Shown here: piece after piece, positions 42,409 through 51,085 of the stretch
Numbering within the stretch: position 1 is the first letter of the stretch
How the letters are laid out: every line of letters begins with the position of its first letter
NCBI GenBank assembly: GCA_024180945.1
Contig: JAKSGN010000026.1
Coordinates: 124,001-188,000 of the forward strand
Direction: 5' to 3'
Source: Macrophomina tecta
Taxonomy: Eukaryota > Ascomycota > Dothideomycetes > Botryosphaeriales > Botryosphaeriaceae
DNA length: 64,000 nucleotides
Notes under the pieces: model-generated
What the model was told of the DNA's origin: nothing
Seen by the model: the letters and a program-made list of their open reading frames with translations, nothing else
The model's database searches: none
Program-made: the position numbers and the translations under genes

Positions 42409-44222
42409 ACGTAGGTGGCAAGCGAGCCGCCCACCCAACCAACTTTCTACAACGCGTTACCTCTCCACTACAATGGCTCAACCAATTGATACGCAATCAA
42501 CCTACAAAGAAGCAGATATCTTTCTTGCTGTCTCCTCTATTGATACGAAGCAGATTGGGAGCGTACGGCAGGCTGCACGAATGTCTCACGTCCCCCGAAC
42601 CACCCTACGCGACCGACGCGCCGGAATCGCTGCGCGACGCGATTGTGAGCCTCAATCAAAGAAGCTTACCAAGCTTGAAGAGGAGGTGATTGTTGGACAT
42701 ATACTAGACCTAGATTCGCGAGGGTTTGCGCCCACTCTAGGTGCTGTACGAGATATGGCCAATAAATTGCTTGCCGAGCGCGGTGCTGGCCAGGTTGGGC
42801 AGAAGTGGCCAAGGAACTTTGTTAAGCGGACTCCTCGCCTTACAACGCGATTCAATCGGCCGTACGATCGGCAGAGAGCCTTGTGCGAGGATCCTAAGGT
42901 CATCAGCGACTGGTTCGAGCTTGTACAGCCCACCAAAGCCACGTACGGTATCTGCGACGAGGATACCTACAACTTCGACGAGACTGGCTTTATGATGGGC
43001 AAGATATCATCGCAGCTTGTCGTTACAGGCTCAGAGAGGCGCAATCAACCGAAGGCAATACAGCCAGGCGATCGTGAATGGGCCACAGTGATCCAGGGAA
43101 TCAACGCAGCTGGGTGGGCAATCCCGCCGTTCATCATCCTTGCGGGCAAGTGCCACCTCTCTGCTTGGTACGAGGACAACGATATACCTGGCGATTGGGT
43201 TATTGCAGTTAGCGATAACGGCTGGACAACAAACGAGCTTGGTGTCGCATGGCTGCAGCACTTTAATAAGCATACAAAGGAGCGGACAGTAGGCGCGCGT
43301 CGGCTGCTGATCTTAGACGGCCACGAGAGCCACAACTCGCTCAAATTCCAGGCAATCTGCAAGGAGGACAATATCTATACTCTCTGTATGCCGCCACATT
43401 CATCACACCTCCTGCAGCCGCTCGACGTTAGCTGCTTCTCGCCGTTAAAGCGCGCGTACGGGAGTCAGATTGGAGACTTGATACGCAACCACATCAACCA
43501 TATCACGAAGCTTGAGTTTCTGCCAGCCTTCAAAGCAGCCTTTGATGCATCAATTACAAAGAATAATATCTGCGCAGGCTTTCGAGGCGCCGGCCTAGTC
43601 CCGTATGATCCAGATAGGGTAATATTGAAGCTTGATGTAAAGGTTCGTACGCCAACACCACCCGCCCCAGAGGCTACCTTATGGGAGTCGAAAACACCAA
43701 GCAGCGTGCGCGAACTAGAGTTTCAATCAACGCTAATTCGCGATCGGATACAAAGACATCAAGATTCATCGCCTACATCAATTATTCAGTCGCTTAGTCG
43801 GCTCACGAAGGGCGCTGAGATAATGGGCCATGAGATAGTGTTGCTACGCGATCGGGTCTCTAGGCTAGAGAAGGCAAATGAGGCCGCCACAAAGCGTAGA
43901 CAGCGCAAAAAGAAGCGGATCCAGAAGCAAGGCACGTTAACAAAGGCGAAGGGCGAGGAAATTATTGCTCAAAAGGACGTTGGTGAGCAGCTTGAGGGCG
44001 AAACGCGTCAAGGCAAGGGCAGGTCCAAGCAGGCAGGCAAAAGCGCGCTGTACGCGCTGCAGGGAGACAGGGCATAATTCGCGTACGTGCCAGAAGGATA
44101 CTGTAGATACTATACAATAATATCTAATGGTCAATCAGATACTATTATCGCGGGTTGCGGAGCTATACGCGTATAAAGGCGTAGAAAGTTGATGAGGGTG
44201 ACGGCTCGCTTGCCATCTACGT
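42409..44222 (+). mobile_element. pogo-B (Fot1/pogo-type), 1814 bp, TA target duplication
   Basis: Termini start ACGTAGRTGGCAAGCGAGCC and carry only one copy of the GCAAGCGAGCC unit per end. TA flanks at 42407-42408 and 44223-44224. It lies 15 bp from pogo-A in opposite orientation. Confidence 0.95.
42473..44077 (+). CDS. pogo-B transposase, 534 aa, frameshifted at its C-terminal zinc knuckle
   Basis: Close relative of the pogo-A protein: psq HTH, CENP-B-type HTH, DDE_1 core with NFDETGF, LLILDGHESHNS and LQPLDVSCF all present. The frame ends SALYALQGDRA, but reading one frame over from about 44049 gives RCTRCRETGHNSRTCQKDT, the knuckle seen in pogo-A and pogo-C. A one-base indel shortly before 44049 therefore removed the knuckle from the product. 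The catalytic part is complete, so whether the protein still works depends on the need for the knuckle. Confidence 0.88.
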   Translation: MAQPIDTQSTYKEADIFLAVSSIDTKQIGSVRQAARMSHVPRTTLRDRRAGIAARRDCEPQSKKLTKLEEEVIVGHILDLDSRGFAPTLGAVRDMANKLLAERGAGQVGQKWPRNFVKRTPRLTTRFNRPYDRQRALCEDPKVISDWFELVQPTKATYGICDEDTYNFDETGFMMGKISSQLVVTGSERRNQPKAIQPGDREWATVIQGINAAGWAIPPFIILAGKCHLSAWYEDNDIPGDWVIAVSDNGWTTNELGVAWLQHFNKHTKERTVGARRLLILDGHESHNSLKFQAICKEDNIYTLCMPPHSSHLLQPLDVSCFSPLKRAYGSQIGDLIRNHINHITKLEFLPAFKAAFDASITKNNICAGFRGAGLVPYDPDRVILKLDVKVRTPTPPAPEATLWESKTPSSVRELEFQSTLIRDRIQRHQDSSPTSIIQSLSRLTKGAEIMGHEIVLLRDRVSRLEKANEAATKRRQRKKKRIQKQGTLTKAKGEEIIAQKDVGEQLEGETRQGKGRSKQAGKSALYALQGDRA

Positions 44223-44370
44223 TAATGCTTATTCAATCGACAAAGCTTCTTAGCATGCTCCATCAAAAGCTCACAAGCTGTGCGTTAATCATGCGATACA
44301 TAAGCAAACTTAAGCTGCACAAAAAGTAAATAGTAGGAGGAAAACATGATCTGACGGCTGAGAGATTACA

Positions 44371-45512
44371 TTACGCGCAGACCCGCTGGAGTTGCTCGGG
44401 CAAATTGTTCCTTGAGCAGATTTCTGCGCGGTCCAGATCATACTGCTTGACAGCCAATCCGTATTGCTCAAGCGACAACTTATACTGCTTGACCGCGTAC
44501 GCAACTTGAGCTCCACCGAAAGCTATTGTGACCACAGTTAGGAGAGCGACAAGTAGCGTAATCCACAAGTTCAAACGTCCCAATGTGTCGCCTTGGGTCC
44601 AAAACAACGCTTTCCTCATATGCCGCGGACCGCTGTCAAATTTATTGACCAGGGCTTGCAAATTCTCGCCCCAATACTCGTAATGCTCAATGTTTCGCTT
44701 GCGTCCCCGACCAAGTAAGCCTTGTCCAGTGATATACCCTTTCTCGTCCATCTTGAGCAACCGTTCAGTGTCTTTGTCGTTGGCGGGGAAAAGAAGATTG
44801 AGTGTGTCGATTGTTTCCAGCAAGAATTTCTTCTGGAAAGCACCATTATTTTGCTTCGTATGGTTCCAGAGGCAGACTTTGTGTTGGTAGACCCATACCG
44901 TGTTTTCATCGTATAACAAGTGATCCGCAAGGTTGTTTGTCCATTCAATCTGTATTCCCATCATTTTGAGACGCGCTGCTGAGAATGCGTCAGGGACTGA
45001 ACTGTTCCTGGAAACAGGCTTACGTTGGAATTGTTGATTGATAACATGAACAAGTGAGCTATCCACTGGCCATTCGATCTTTCTCTCTCTCTCGCGTAGG
45101 ATCGGCCAACCACAACGCCAGGTGAACGAATGTTCAGTGTGAGCAGTATGCGACTGATGAGCTCGAGCGATTTCCGAACTCGTAAAGGGTTCGTGTCGGG
45201 AAAATCTTTTTGCAGCTGATGCACAAGGTCCTTCTGCGTAAGGTTGATCTTTTCCCCGAGTTTTTCGAGCAATGGTAGGTGCGCATCAAGCGTTTCCCCT
45301 ACAAATTCGGATTTATTGGCATCTAGCATTTTGCATTCCTCGCTGAGATAGCCAAAAAATTCCTTATAGTTTTGCTCGTTGTATTCTGACCTGACTACGC
45401 CAACTTCAGGCCAAATCTTCTGAAGGAGTCCAATTTTCTGATCACGGCCCAAATTAGGTATGTTGTGATAAATATTGACCTGGATTTCCGATTGTTTCTC
45501 TGGAGGCCCCAT
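44371..45512 (-). pseudogene. Fungal hypothetical protein with C-terminal membrane anchor; frameshift in a GA repeat
   Basis: From the ATG at 45512 an alpha-helical protein reads to SYARERE; at the GA-rich run 45083-45093 the sensible frame changes to IEWPVDSSLVHVINQQF and continues to the stop at 44371. The combined product would be about 380 residues, with IQIEWTNNLADHL and LETIDTLNLLFPANDKDTERLL typical of a large unnamed fungal family. It ends in one membrane segment (LNLWITLLVALLTVVTIAFGGAQ) and a short tail with repeated KQYxL. One GA unit more, or one base less, would restore the frame; no consensus intron explains it. Function unknown. It could be a sequencing or assembly error in a dinucleotide run. 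Confidence 0.7.
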
Positions 45513-45930
45513 TGCGTATATCTCGATGGAGTTTGACAATAGTATGGCAAAGTGGTGGAACAAACATGCAGTCGTTTCCAACGTTTTGGCTTTCTACAGT
45601 TATATATTGGTAGAATGCTTTCAGCTGCCACTAAGGCGGTAATCGGCATGCTTAGGTTTCGTGGGGGCCGAGCCTGCAGACAAATCACGGCGCTTGTCTC
45701 AAGTATCAGCTGAGCTACTACGCATATCGGCAGGTCAGGTGCCTTCCCGCGCCCGAGGCTACAGCAGGTCGCCAGAATCGTAAGGCGGTAATCTACTAGG
45801 GCGCTCTGCACGATCCCTGCTCGGGGGAAGCGGGAAGCATTCCCCTCGCGTTCGTGAGGGCCTTGTGCTATCCCCGTTACCGACCAATGTTCATTGGTCG
45901 GCCAAAGCACCGATTGGTCCGCCACCGTAA
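45513..45930. other. Gap without supported gene
   Basis: Presumed upstream region of the membrane-anchored unknown. It contains GATTGGTC/GACCAATG words at 45880-45920 forming short inverted repeats. No gene seen. Confidence 0.35.
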
Positions 45931-45933
45931 CCG

Positions 45934-46045
45934 ATGATGATGATGATGATTCATACATCCCATCAGCCCGCACGGGCCATAGGGAAGAACTAACGCTAAG
46001 CCGATGAATTACGTACATTGGTTTCCCTGTCCATTCGAAGCCCTC
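45934..46045 (-). repeat. LINE-C 3' end, (ATC)n tail, minus strand
   Basis: Six GAT units followed by TTCATACATCCCATCAGCCC and GGCCATAGGGAAGAAC; a diverged 5'-truncated copy like those near 21.2 and 49.1 kb. Confidence 0.65.
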
Positions 46046-46084
46046 ACACTCAAGAACAAAGCGTAGCAAAGCCGCGTTGATTGG

Positions 46085-46200
46085 CTATTTCGAAAGACAA
46101 AAGGAGAAAGAAGGGAGAAAAAAAGAAAACAGAAAAAGAAAGAAAGAGAGACAAAAGGCAAAAGAGGGTAGGAGAACAAGACCAAAAGAAAAAAAAAAGC
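46085..46200 (+). repeat. Purine-only low-complexity tract
   Basis: About 110 bp almost entirely of A and G (GAAAGAAAGAGAGAC type). The frames it opens on both strands are artefacts of composition. Confidence 0.8.
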
Positions 46201-46349
46201 TTTCCTGTTCGAGCCATGGTTTTCTCAAGCCTAAGTCTGACCAATCTTTAGGCCACCCGCCCAAACGCTGCCAGTCCCTGTAGCGGCGTGGCAACTGGCC
46301 AGGCCACAGGCTCTGTAGGAGACCCCTCTTCTCTTGACCACTCCACGAC

Positions 46350-47484
46350 AAGCTGCTTCTACTCCATCAAGCACTATACGGCCTCAAGCAGTCACCAATC
46401 CTTTGGCAACGTCATTTCGGCAAAATCCTCGTAGATCTTGGCCTCGATCCTGTGCCAGGAATTCCATGCCTCTACGCGAATCAGGATCTTACCGTGTTCT
46501 TCGTGGATGATATTGTCATCATCTATCACCACAGCCAGGCCCAGGCTATTACCCTATTCCAGGACCAACTTATGCAAAGAGTCGAGTTACGCATCCTTGG
46601 CGAACTCAAGTGGTTCCTCGCCATTAGGGTTATACGGGATAGAGATAATCGCAAGCTATGGCTTTCACAAGAGTCATATATCGCAAAGCCCACGGCTAAG
46701 TTCAATGTCAAGAATTTCACCAGAAGCTACACCATTACCAAATGAAGAACTAATTACAAGCTACGAAGGCAAGGCATCAGCTCAAGGCATCCTTCTGTAC
46801 CAGCAGCGCGTTGGGTCCATCAATTTTGCCGCAACTCAAACCCGGCCTGACGTAGCCCATGCAGCCTCACGCCTCTCAGAGCATTTAAGCAACCCTTCGC
46901 CTCGGCATCTAGTTCTTAGCCAGAGGGTGCTGGAATATCTTACAAATACCAAGGACCTCGCCATCTGCTACGATGGAAATGTCCAGGATGACCTTCAGCT
47001 CTTCATTCCATCAAGTGATGCCTCCTTTGCCTCAGATCCAGACACTAGGCAGAGTCATCAGGGGTATCTCTTCTCCCTATACGACGGACTAATCGACTGG
47101 AAAGCAGGCAAGCAGCGTTCAGTAACAACAAGCAGCACTGAAGCCGAGCTCCTTGCACTCTCGGCCACTGCAAAGCAATCGATCTGGTGGTCTCGAGCCT
47201 TCACAGCAATAGGCTACAGCCTTGGGCACGAGACTCGTATCCAGTGTGACAACGCGCAAACTATTCGGCTTGTTAAGGAGATATCAGCTAAGCTTGCTAC
47301 TAAGCTACGACACGTCGATATCCACAATCACTGGCTTCGTCAAGAAGTTCAAAAGGGAGTCATCAAGCTTCAATGGTCACCATCTACTGAAACACTCGCT
47401 GATGGGCTAACTAAAGCCTTACCTAAGCGGAAACACCAGCTTTTCCTACAGCATCTGAATCTTATCAAATTGCCAGACATCTAA
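46350..47484 (+). pseudogene. Copia pol fragment: RT C-terminus and RNase H
   Basis: RT motifs are ALYGLKQSPILWQRHFGKIL and the catalytic FFVDDIVII (second half of the YVDD box), in one frame to about 46725. A frameshift there leads into the RNase H part: GSINFAATQTRPDVAHAA, SDASFASDPDTRQSHQGYLF (first Asp), SVTTSSTEAELLALSATAK (Glu), IQCDNAQTIRLV (Asp) and the ending HVDIHNHWLR..KADGLTK-like LADGLTKALPK. It stops at 47484 shortly before the purine tract. Integrase, protease and Gag are gone. Confidence 0.88.
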
Positions 47485-47588
47485 GCGTCTGGTACTTACC
47501 ACTTTCGTTAAAGTCTGCTTTTGCTGCCTCCCCTCAACACTAAGGAATTATCACGAACTTCCTATTCAGTCATTTCGTGAAGGGGGTG

Positions 47589-47725
47589 TGTCAAACGTTA
47601 AGCGTTACAGGACTATCCGTGGCTTGCTAGCCCGACACTGTAGCATAAAGGGGATCCTCCCCCACCACTCATTACACTCCTCAGTAGCTTTGTCAATTCA
47701 CTCTCTACTCATCACAAGTCCAACA
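47589..47725 (+). repeat. Copia 3' LTR, 137 bp
   Basis: Starts TGTCAAACGTTAAGCG right after the purine tract and ends ACAAGTCCAACA. About 137 bp, very similar to 58592-58730. Confidence 0.85.
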
Positions 47726-47821
47726 AATTTTGATAGGAAGTCCCGCGTATTCCCAAGCCCCTTTCCTCAACACTCAACACTAAGCCGATTACCGGATTGG
47801 GAAGCAAACTATCAAATATTT

Positions 47822-47850
47822 TGTTTGTTTGCTTCCGGAGCAAACAAACA
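47822..47850. repeat. Perfect 12-bp palindrome with 5-bp loop
   Basis: TGTTTGTTTGCT at 47822-47833 and its exact complement at 47839-47850 with TCCGG between. More GTTTG/CAAAC words follow to 47920. It could form a hairpin or bind a dimeric protein. No gene is adjacent. Confidence 0.6.
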
Positions 47851-47959
47851 GAGCACCTTTTGTCTGTCAAACGAACAAACTCACGCTCTTCATGTTTGCT
47901 TTGTTTGGTTGTTGGCCACCCTGCTAAGAGTGATACAAGCAAGTGGTGCAAAGAGGGTA

Positions 47960-49125
47960 AGAGCGAGGGGGGCCGAGATTAGGGGATAGCTAGTATTTCG
48001 AAGAAAGTCGTGCCGCGCGCCGACGCAGAATGGCCGAGGGACGTCCTCTAAATTATTTCGTGCCATTTCCTCGCCACCAACCTCATTGTTTTACATTCCA
48101 CTCCTCGCCGTCCTCACATTTAGCCCTCGTCGCTCACCTTACCCAGCTTCACTCGGCTTACTCTTCTCCGCACACCTACCCAATCCCATTATCACTCACA
48201 TACCTCCGCATCCACGCCCTACTTTTACTTCTCCTCACACAGCTCTACTTGCGAAGTAAAAGCCATTACCTATCGCAGCTACGACTTCCTATATTCTATG
48301 CACTTCTGCCTCTATAGCTGTTTTCGTCACCTCTCTACGTATTTCCACCTCGGTATAAGCTTTCACGGATCTATCATACCACGTCGCTTTTAGCTTCATA
48401 AAGTATTAATGTCTAAGAATCCCCAAAAGCCCGTGCGGGAGTTCCGGCTTATATTGCGGTCTAGAGTCCCAGAATCCATATAGAATCTTATCCCTACGGG
48501 ATCTAACGACATTCCCGCGCGGGAGACTCAAAGCTTCCCGCCGTTTCAGCGCCTCCAACAGCCCCTATGGGAACCCTTTCCCTTACGGGATCTTGCGTCA
48601 ATATTCAAAATATGCGCCTTCAAGAGCTCTAACGGGAATGCGAGCTGTTTGCCGTTTGAAAGCGCCTATAGAACCCCTATAGGAACTCTAGTTATATAAT
48701 CATATTCGAAAGTCTCTAGAGAGCACCCTACGGGCGTCTCCTCCCTCGTGGGGTCTTATGCTTTTTTCTTCAGCAGCGTTAGATATCTAGTCGAAGTTCT
48801 TACTAACTAGGTTGCTTTTTTAGGATCGAATGAGTTACACGTACTGGCATTAGTATACAACTTTCGCTGTAATAAGCTCGTTACGCAGCTTATTACGCAT
48901 CCGTTTATTTGCAAGTACAGTAGCACTAACGTATAGTATAACTTAAGGGTGTACATAGAAACGGAAACTGGCATTAGTTGTCTTCTGCTTTGCTTCTAGG
49001 GCGTTTAAGAAGGCCCTCGACAATCTTAAGGTGAAAGAAAAGTCACATGAAGACTTCGCGTACTAATAGCATGATTTTTCGAAGTTAAGGTTACTGTTAC
49101 GGCGCAGCCTTCACGGGGTCAAGAA
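47960..49125. other. Gap with a cluster of CCC..GGG palindromes
   Basis: No gene is supported. Between about 48427 and 48695 at least six short palindromes of the form CCC-(N)4-GGG or close relatives recur (CCCGTGCGGGA, ATCCCTACGGGAT, TTCCCGCGCGGGA, CCCTATGGGA, TCCCTTACGGGAT, CCCTATAGGA). The rest is AT-richer and featureless. Confidence 0.45.
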
Positions 49126-49129
49126 GTTG

Positions 49130-49747
49130 ATGATGATGATGATGATGATGATGATTATTCATACACCCCGTCGGCCTCAGCAGACCATAGGGACAAAGAA
49201 CACTATCCTACGCTAAGCTACATTGGGATCCCGGTTCATTCGAGGCCCAGCACACTGTATGCAAAGAAACCATACCTCCCTCCAGTTCAACGATCTGAAA
49301 ATAGACACGGACAAATCGGCTAATAGATAAAGCTTAACGAACGCAAGGAAAAAAAGGAAATGTAAAAGCAGAGCTGTCCTCCATGCACCCCTCGTACCAT
49401 CCCCTTCGAGACCACTTCCCGAGTGCTGTCAGTCCCTGTAGCGGCGTGACGGCTGGTTGGAGAAGGGATTGCTTTGCTCAGAGACGGATTGAGCTCTCAG
49501 TCTCTAGTTGCTACCAGTCCCTCTTTGGTGTTTGGATCCTTAGAGGCAGAGGCCCGCCTGTTACAACGGTCACGTGGCTGGCCAACAAAGGGATATAATT
49601 TGTCGCCCACACTCAGCTGGGATGACTTTATATCAAATGAAACGCGTATTAGGTTAGGCCAGATGTGCAATAAACCGGTTAAAAGGCTAGCGTGGGATTA
49701 GCTAATAGGGCGCAGATTAGTTGCTTGGACATTTCTCTTTGACAGCT
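49130..49747 (-). repeat. LINE-C/SINE-like repeat, inverted second copy
   Basis: Nearly identical over 0.6 kb to the reverse complement of 25146-25762, from the GAT repeat (tail) at 49130 to CTCTTTGACAGCTT at 49747. Open frames it contains are therefore repeated in both places and are not genes. Confidence 0.85.
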
Positions 49748-49749
49748 TC

Positions 49750-50373
49750 CTAACAATCTCGTTGCTCAATCCTCCGCAAATGGCAGTGCCGGAAATGGAA
49801 TTCAATGTGCCTTGTAACCAACAACTTTTCGAAGCAGAGACCGCAAGCGAATTCCATTACTTACTTTCCATGGAGCTTTTATGTGGCCCCGAGCCGCCTT
49901 TAAGCAGCCTTGTCCTCGACTTGCTAAAGGAGAAATGGCACCGTAATCGAGACATCGATGCAATATTCTTATCAAGGTAACATTTTCTTCTTCTTATATG
50001 TGGTATGATATTCCCTCAGAACGTAATCATTGAGGAGCTACGCTAAGGTATCTTTCTTTTACTTTAATAAGCACTACATAACTTGATTTTTCTTTCCCGG
50101 GTGAGCTTTTTTCAGTCAACATCAATTCAGGCGCTTTCTCTTGCGGTCGAGCGTTGGAAGTGTCTATGGGACACCTCTTATCAAGCTGTTAAAAGTCAGC
50201 ATCATGCAGGAAACATCGTCTTTATAGAGCACATAGAAGAGTTGTGGTGGCTAGCACAGAAACTTATCGAAACTACAAAAGCAGGGAACAAAGGGCATCC
50301 GTACCTGCAAAATATTTCGACGGATACGAGTAAGGATCTTCGGTCTTTTATCTTACAGTTCATCGAGAGCTAG
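49750..50373 (+). pseudogene. C-terminal piece of a fungal transcription-factor-like protein
   Basis: The first block reads EFNVPCNQQLFEAETASEFHYLL and LLCGPEPPLSSLVLDLLKEKW. A second block from about 50116 reads TSIQALSLAVERWKCLWDTSYQAV then NIVFIEHIEELWWLAQKLIETTK and ends LQFIES. This order of segments is that of the C-terminal fungal-specific region of C2H2 or Zn2Cys6 regulators. An intron probably lies between 49977 (GTAACA) and the acceptor near 50115 (TTTTTTCAG), although the phase does not match exactly. DNA-binding and central domains are missing; the LINE-C repeat abuts the left side. I consider it a truncated gene. Confidence 0.5.
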
Positions 50374-51083
50374 TCTGTATATGAGAACAGTTGGTTCTCT
50401 AGTTATAATTTAAATACCGTATCAGCTAATGCTGAGCATGCTACTACTAAAGGTCCTAATGAAAATATATTAGCACGTATTGGAGCTATAGGCCCACTTA
50501 GAGCAGCGTTAAACATGCTGACTACGTGCAACGTTATTCCACACCTGGTATAGGTACAGATTTTTATACGCTATACCTTCTGATACATATGTATCGCTAT
50601 CCGAGAAGTATGACCGGTGCACCGATTGCTTAATATTCTGCTAATAATGTGGTTGTGGCCAGAGAAGAGGCTGATGAAATATAAGACAATTATACTACTA
50701 GTAATAGCCATTGTTCCGAGGCTCAAGAAAGCACGGACTTTCGCTTACTACTTAGTCAGGCATCATACGAAAGGGTTTTATTGGGAAATATCATGTATTG
50801 TATGTAGAATAAAGTTGGCTTAGTCATGGAAGAGGACGGACAAAAGAGCCTTCCCTAAGCCGCTCTCTTAGTCCTTATGCCACTTATTCTTAATTAATGA
50901 TACTACCACCAAATTCAAAGATTGCAAACAGCATCGCCAACTCCGGACAAGATAAGGGAGGTGCACTAGGAACTGGCCGGATAGCTCCAGGTGGTGTGCT
51001 GAAATGATTTTGCTGGCTATTAAAATTTCCCGCTTTAAAACCTTAATTAATAACGGCTCAATCCTGCTGACGCCGACTTCCGG
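50374..51083. other. Gap, AT-rich, no gene
   Basis: TA-rich sequence without recognisable coding; may be RIP-damaged repeat DNA like its right neighbour. Confidence 0.4.
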
Positions 51084-51085
51084 TA

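Larger units (their letters stand above)
46345..47725 (+). mobile_element. Copia-type LTR retrotransposon, 5'-truncated
   Basis: Only the 3' third remains: the end of reverse transcriptase, RNase H, a purine tract (GTGAAGGGGGTG at 47577-47588) and the 3' LTR (47589-47725). The left boundary at about 46345 falls inside RT (ALYGLKQSP). The solo LTR at 58592 belongs to the same family. Confidence 0.85.

Noticed and set aside
46077..46351. Lys/Glu-rich and Phe/Leu/Ser-rich frames on both strands
   Set aside because: Composition artefact of a purine tract.
49125..49747. tRNA-derived SINE with pol III boxes
   Set aside because: No convincing A box or B box (only a weak GGTTCATTCGAG) was found near the 5' end.
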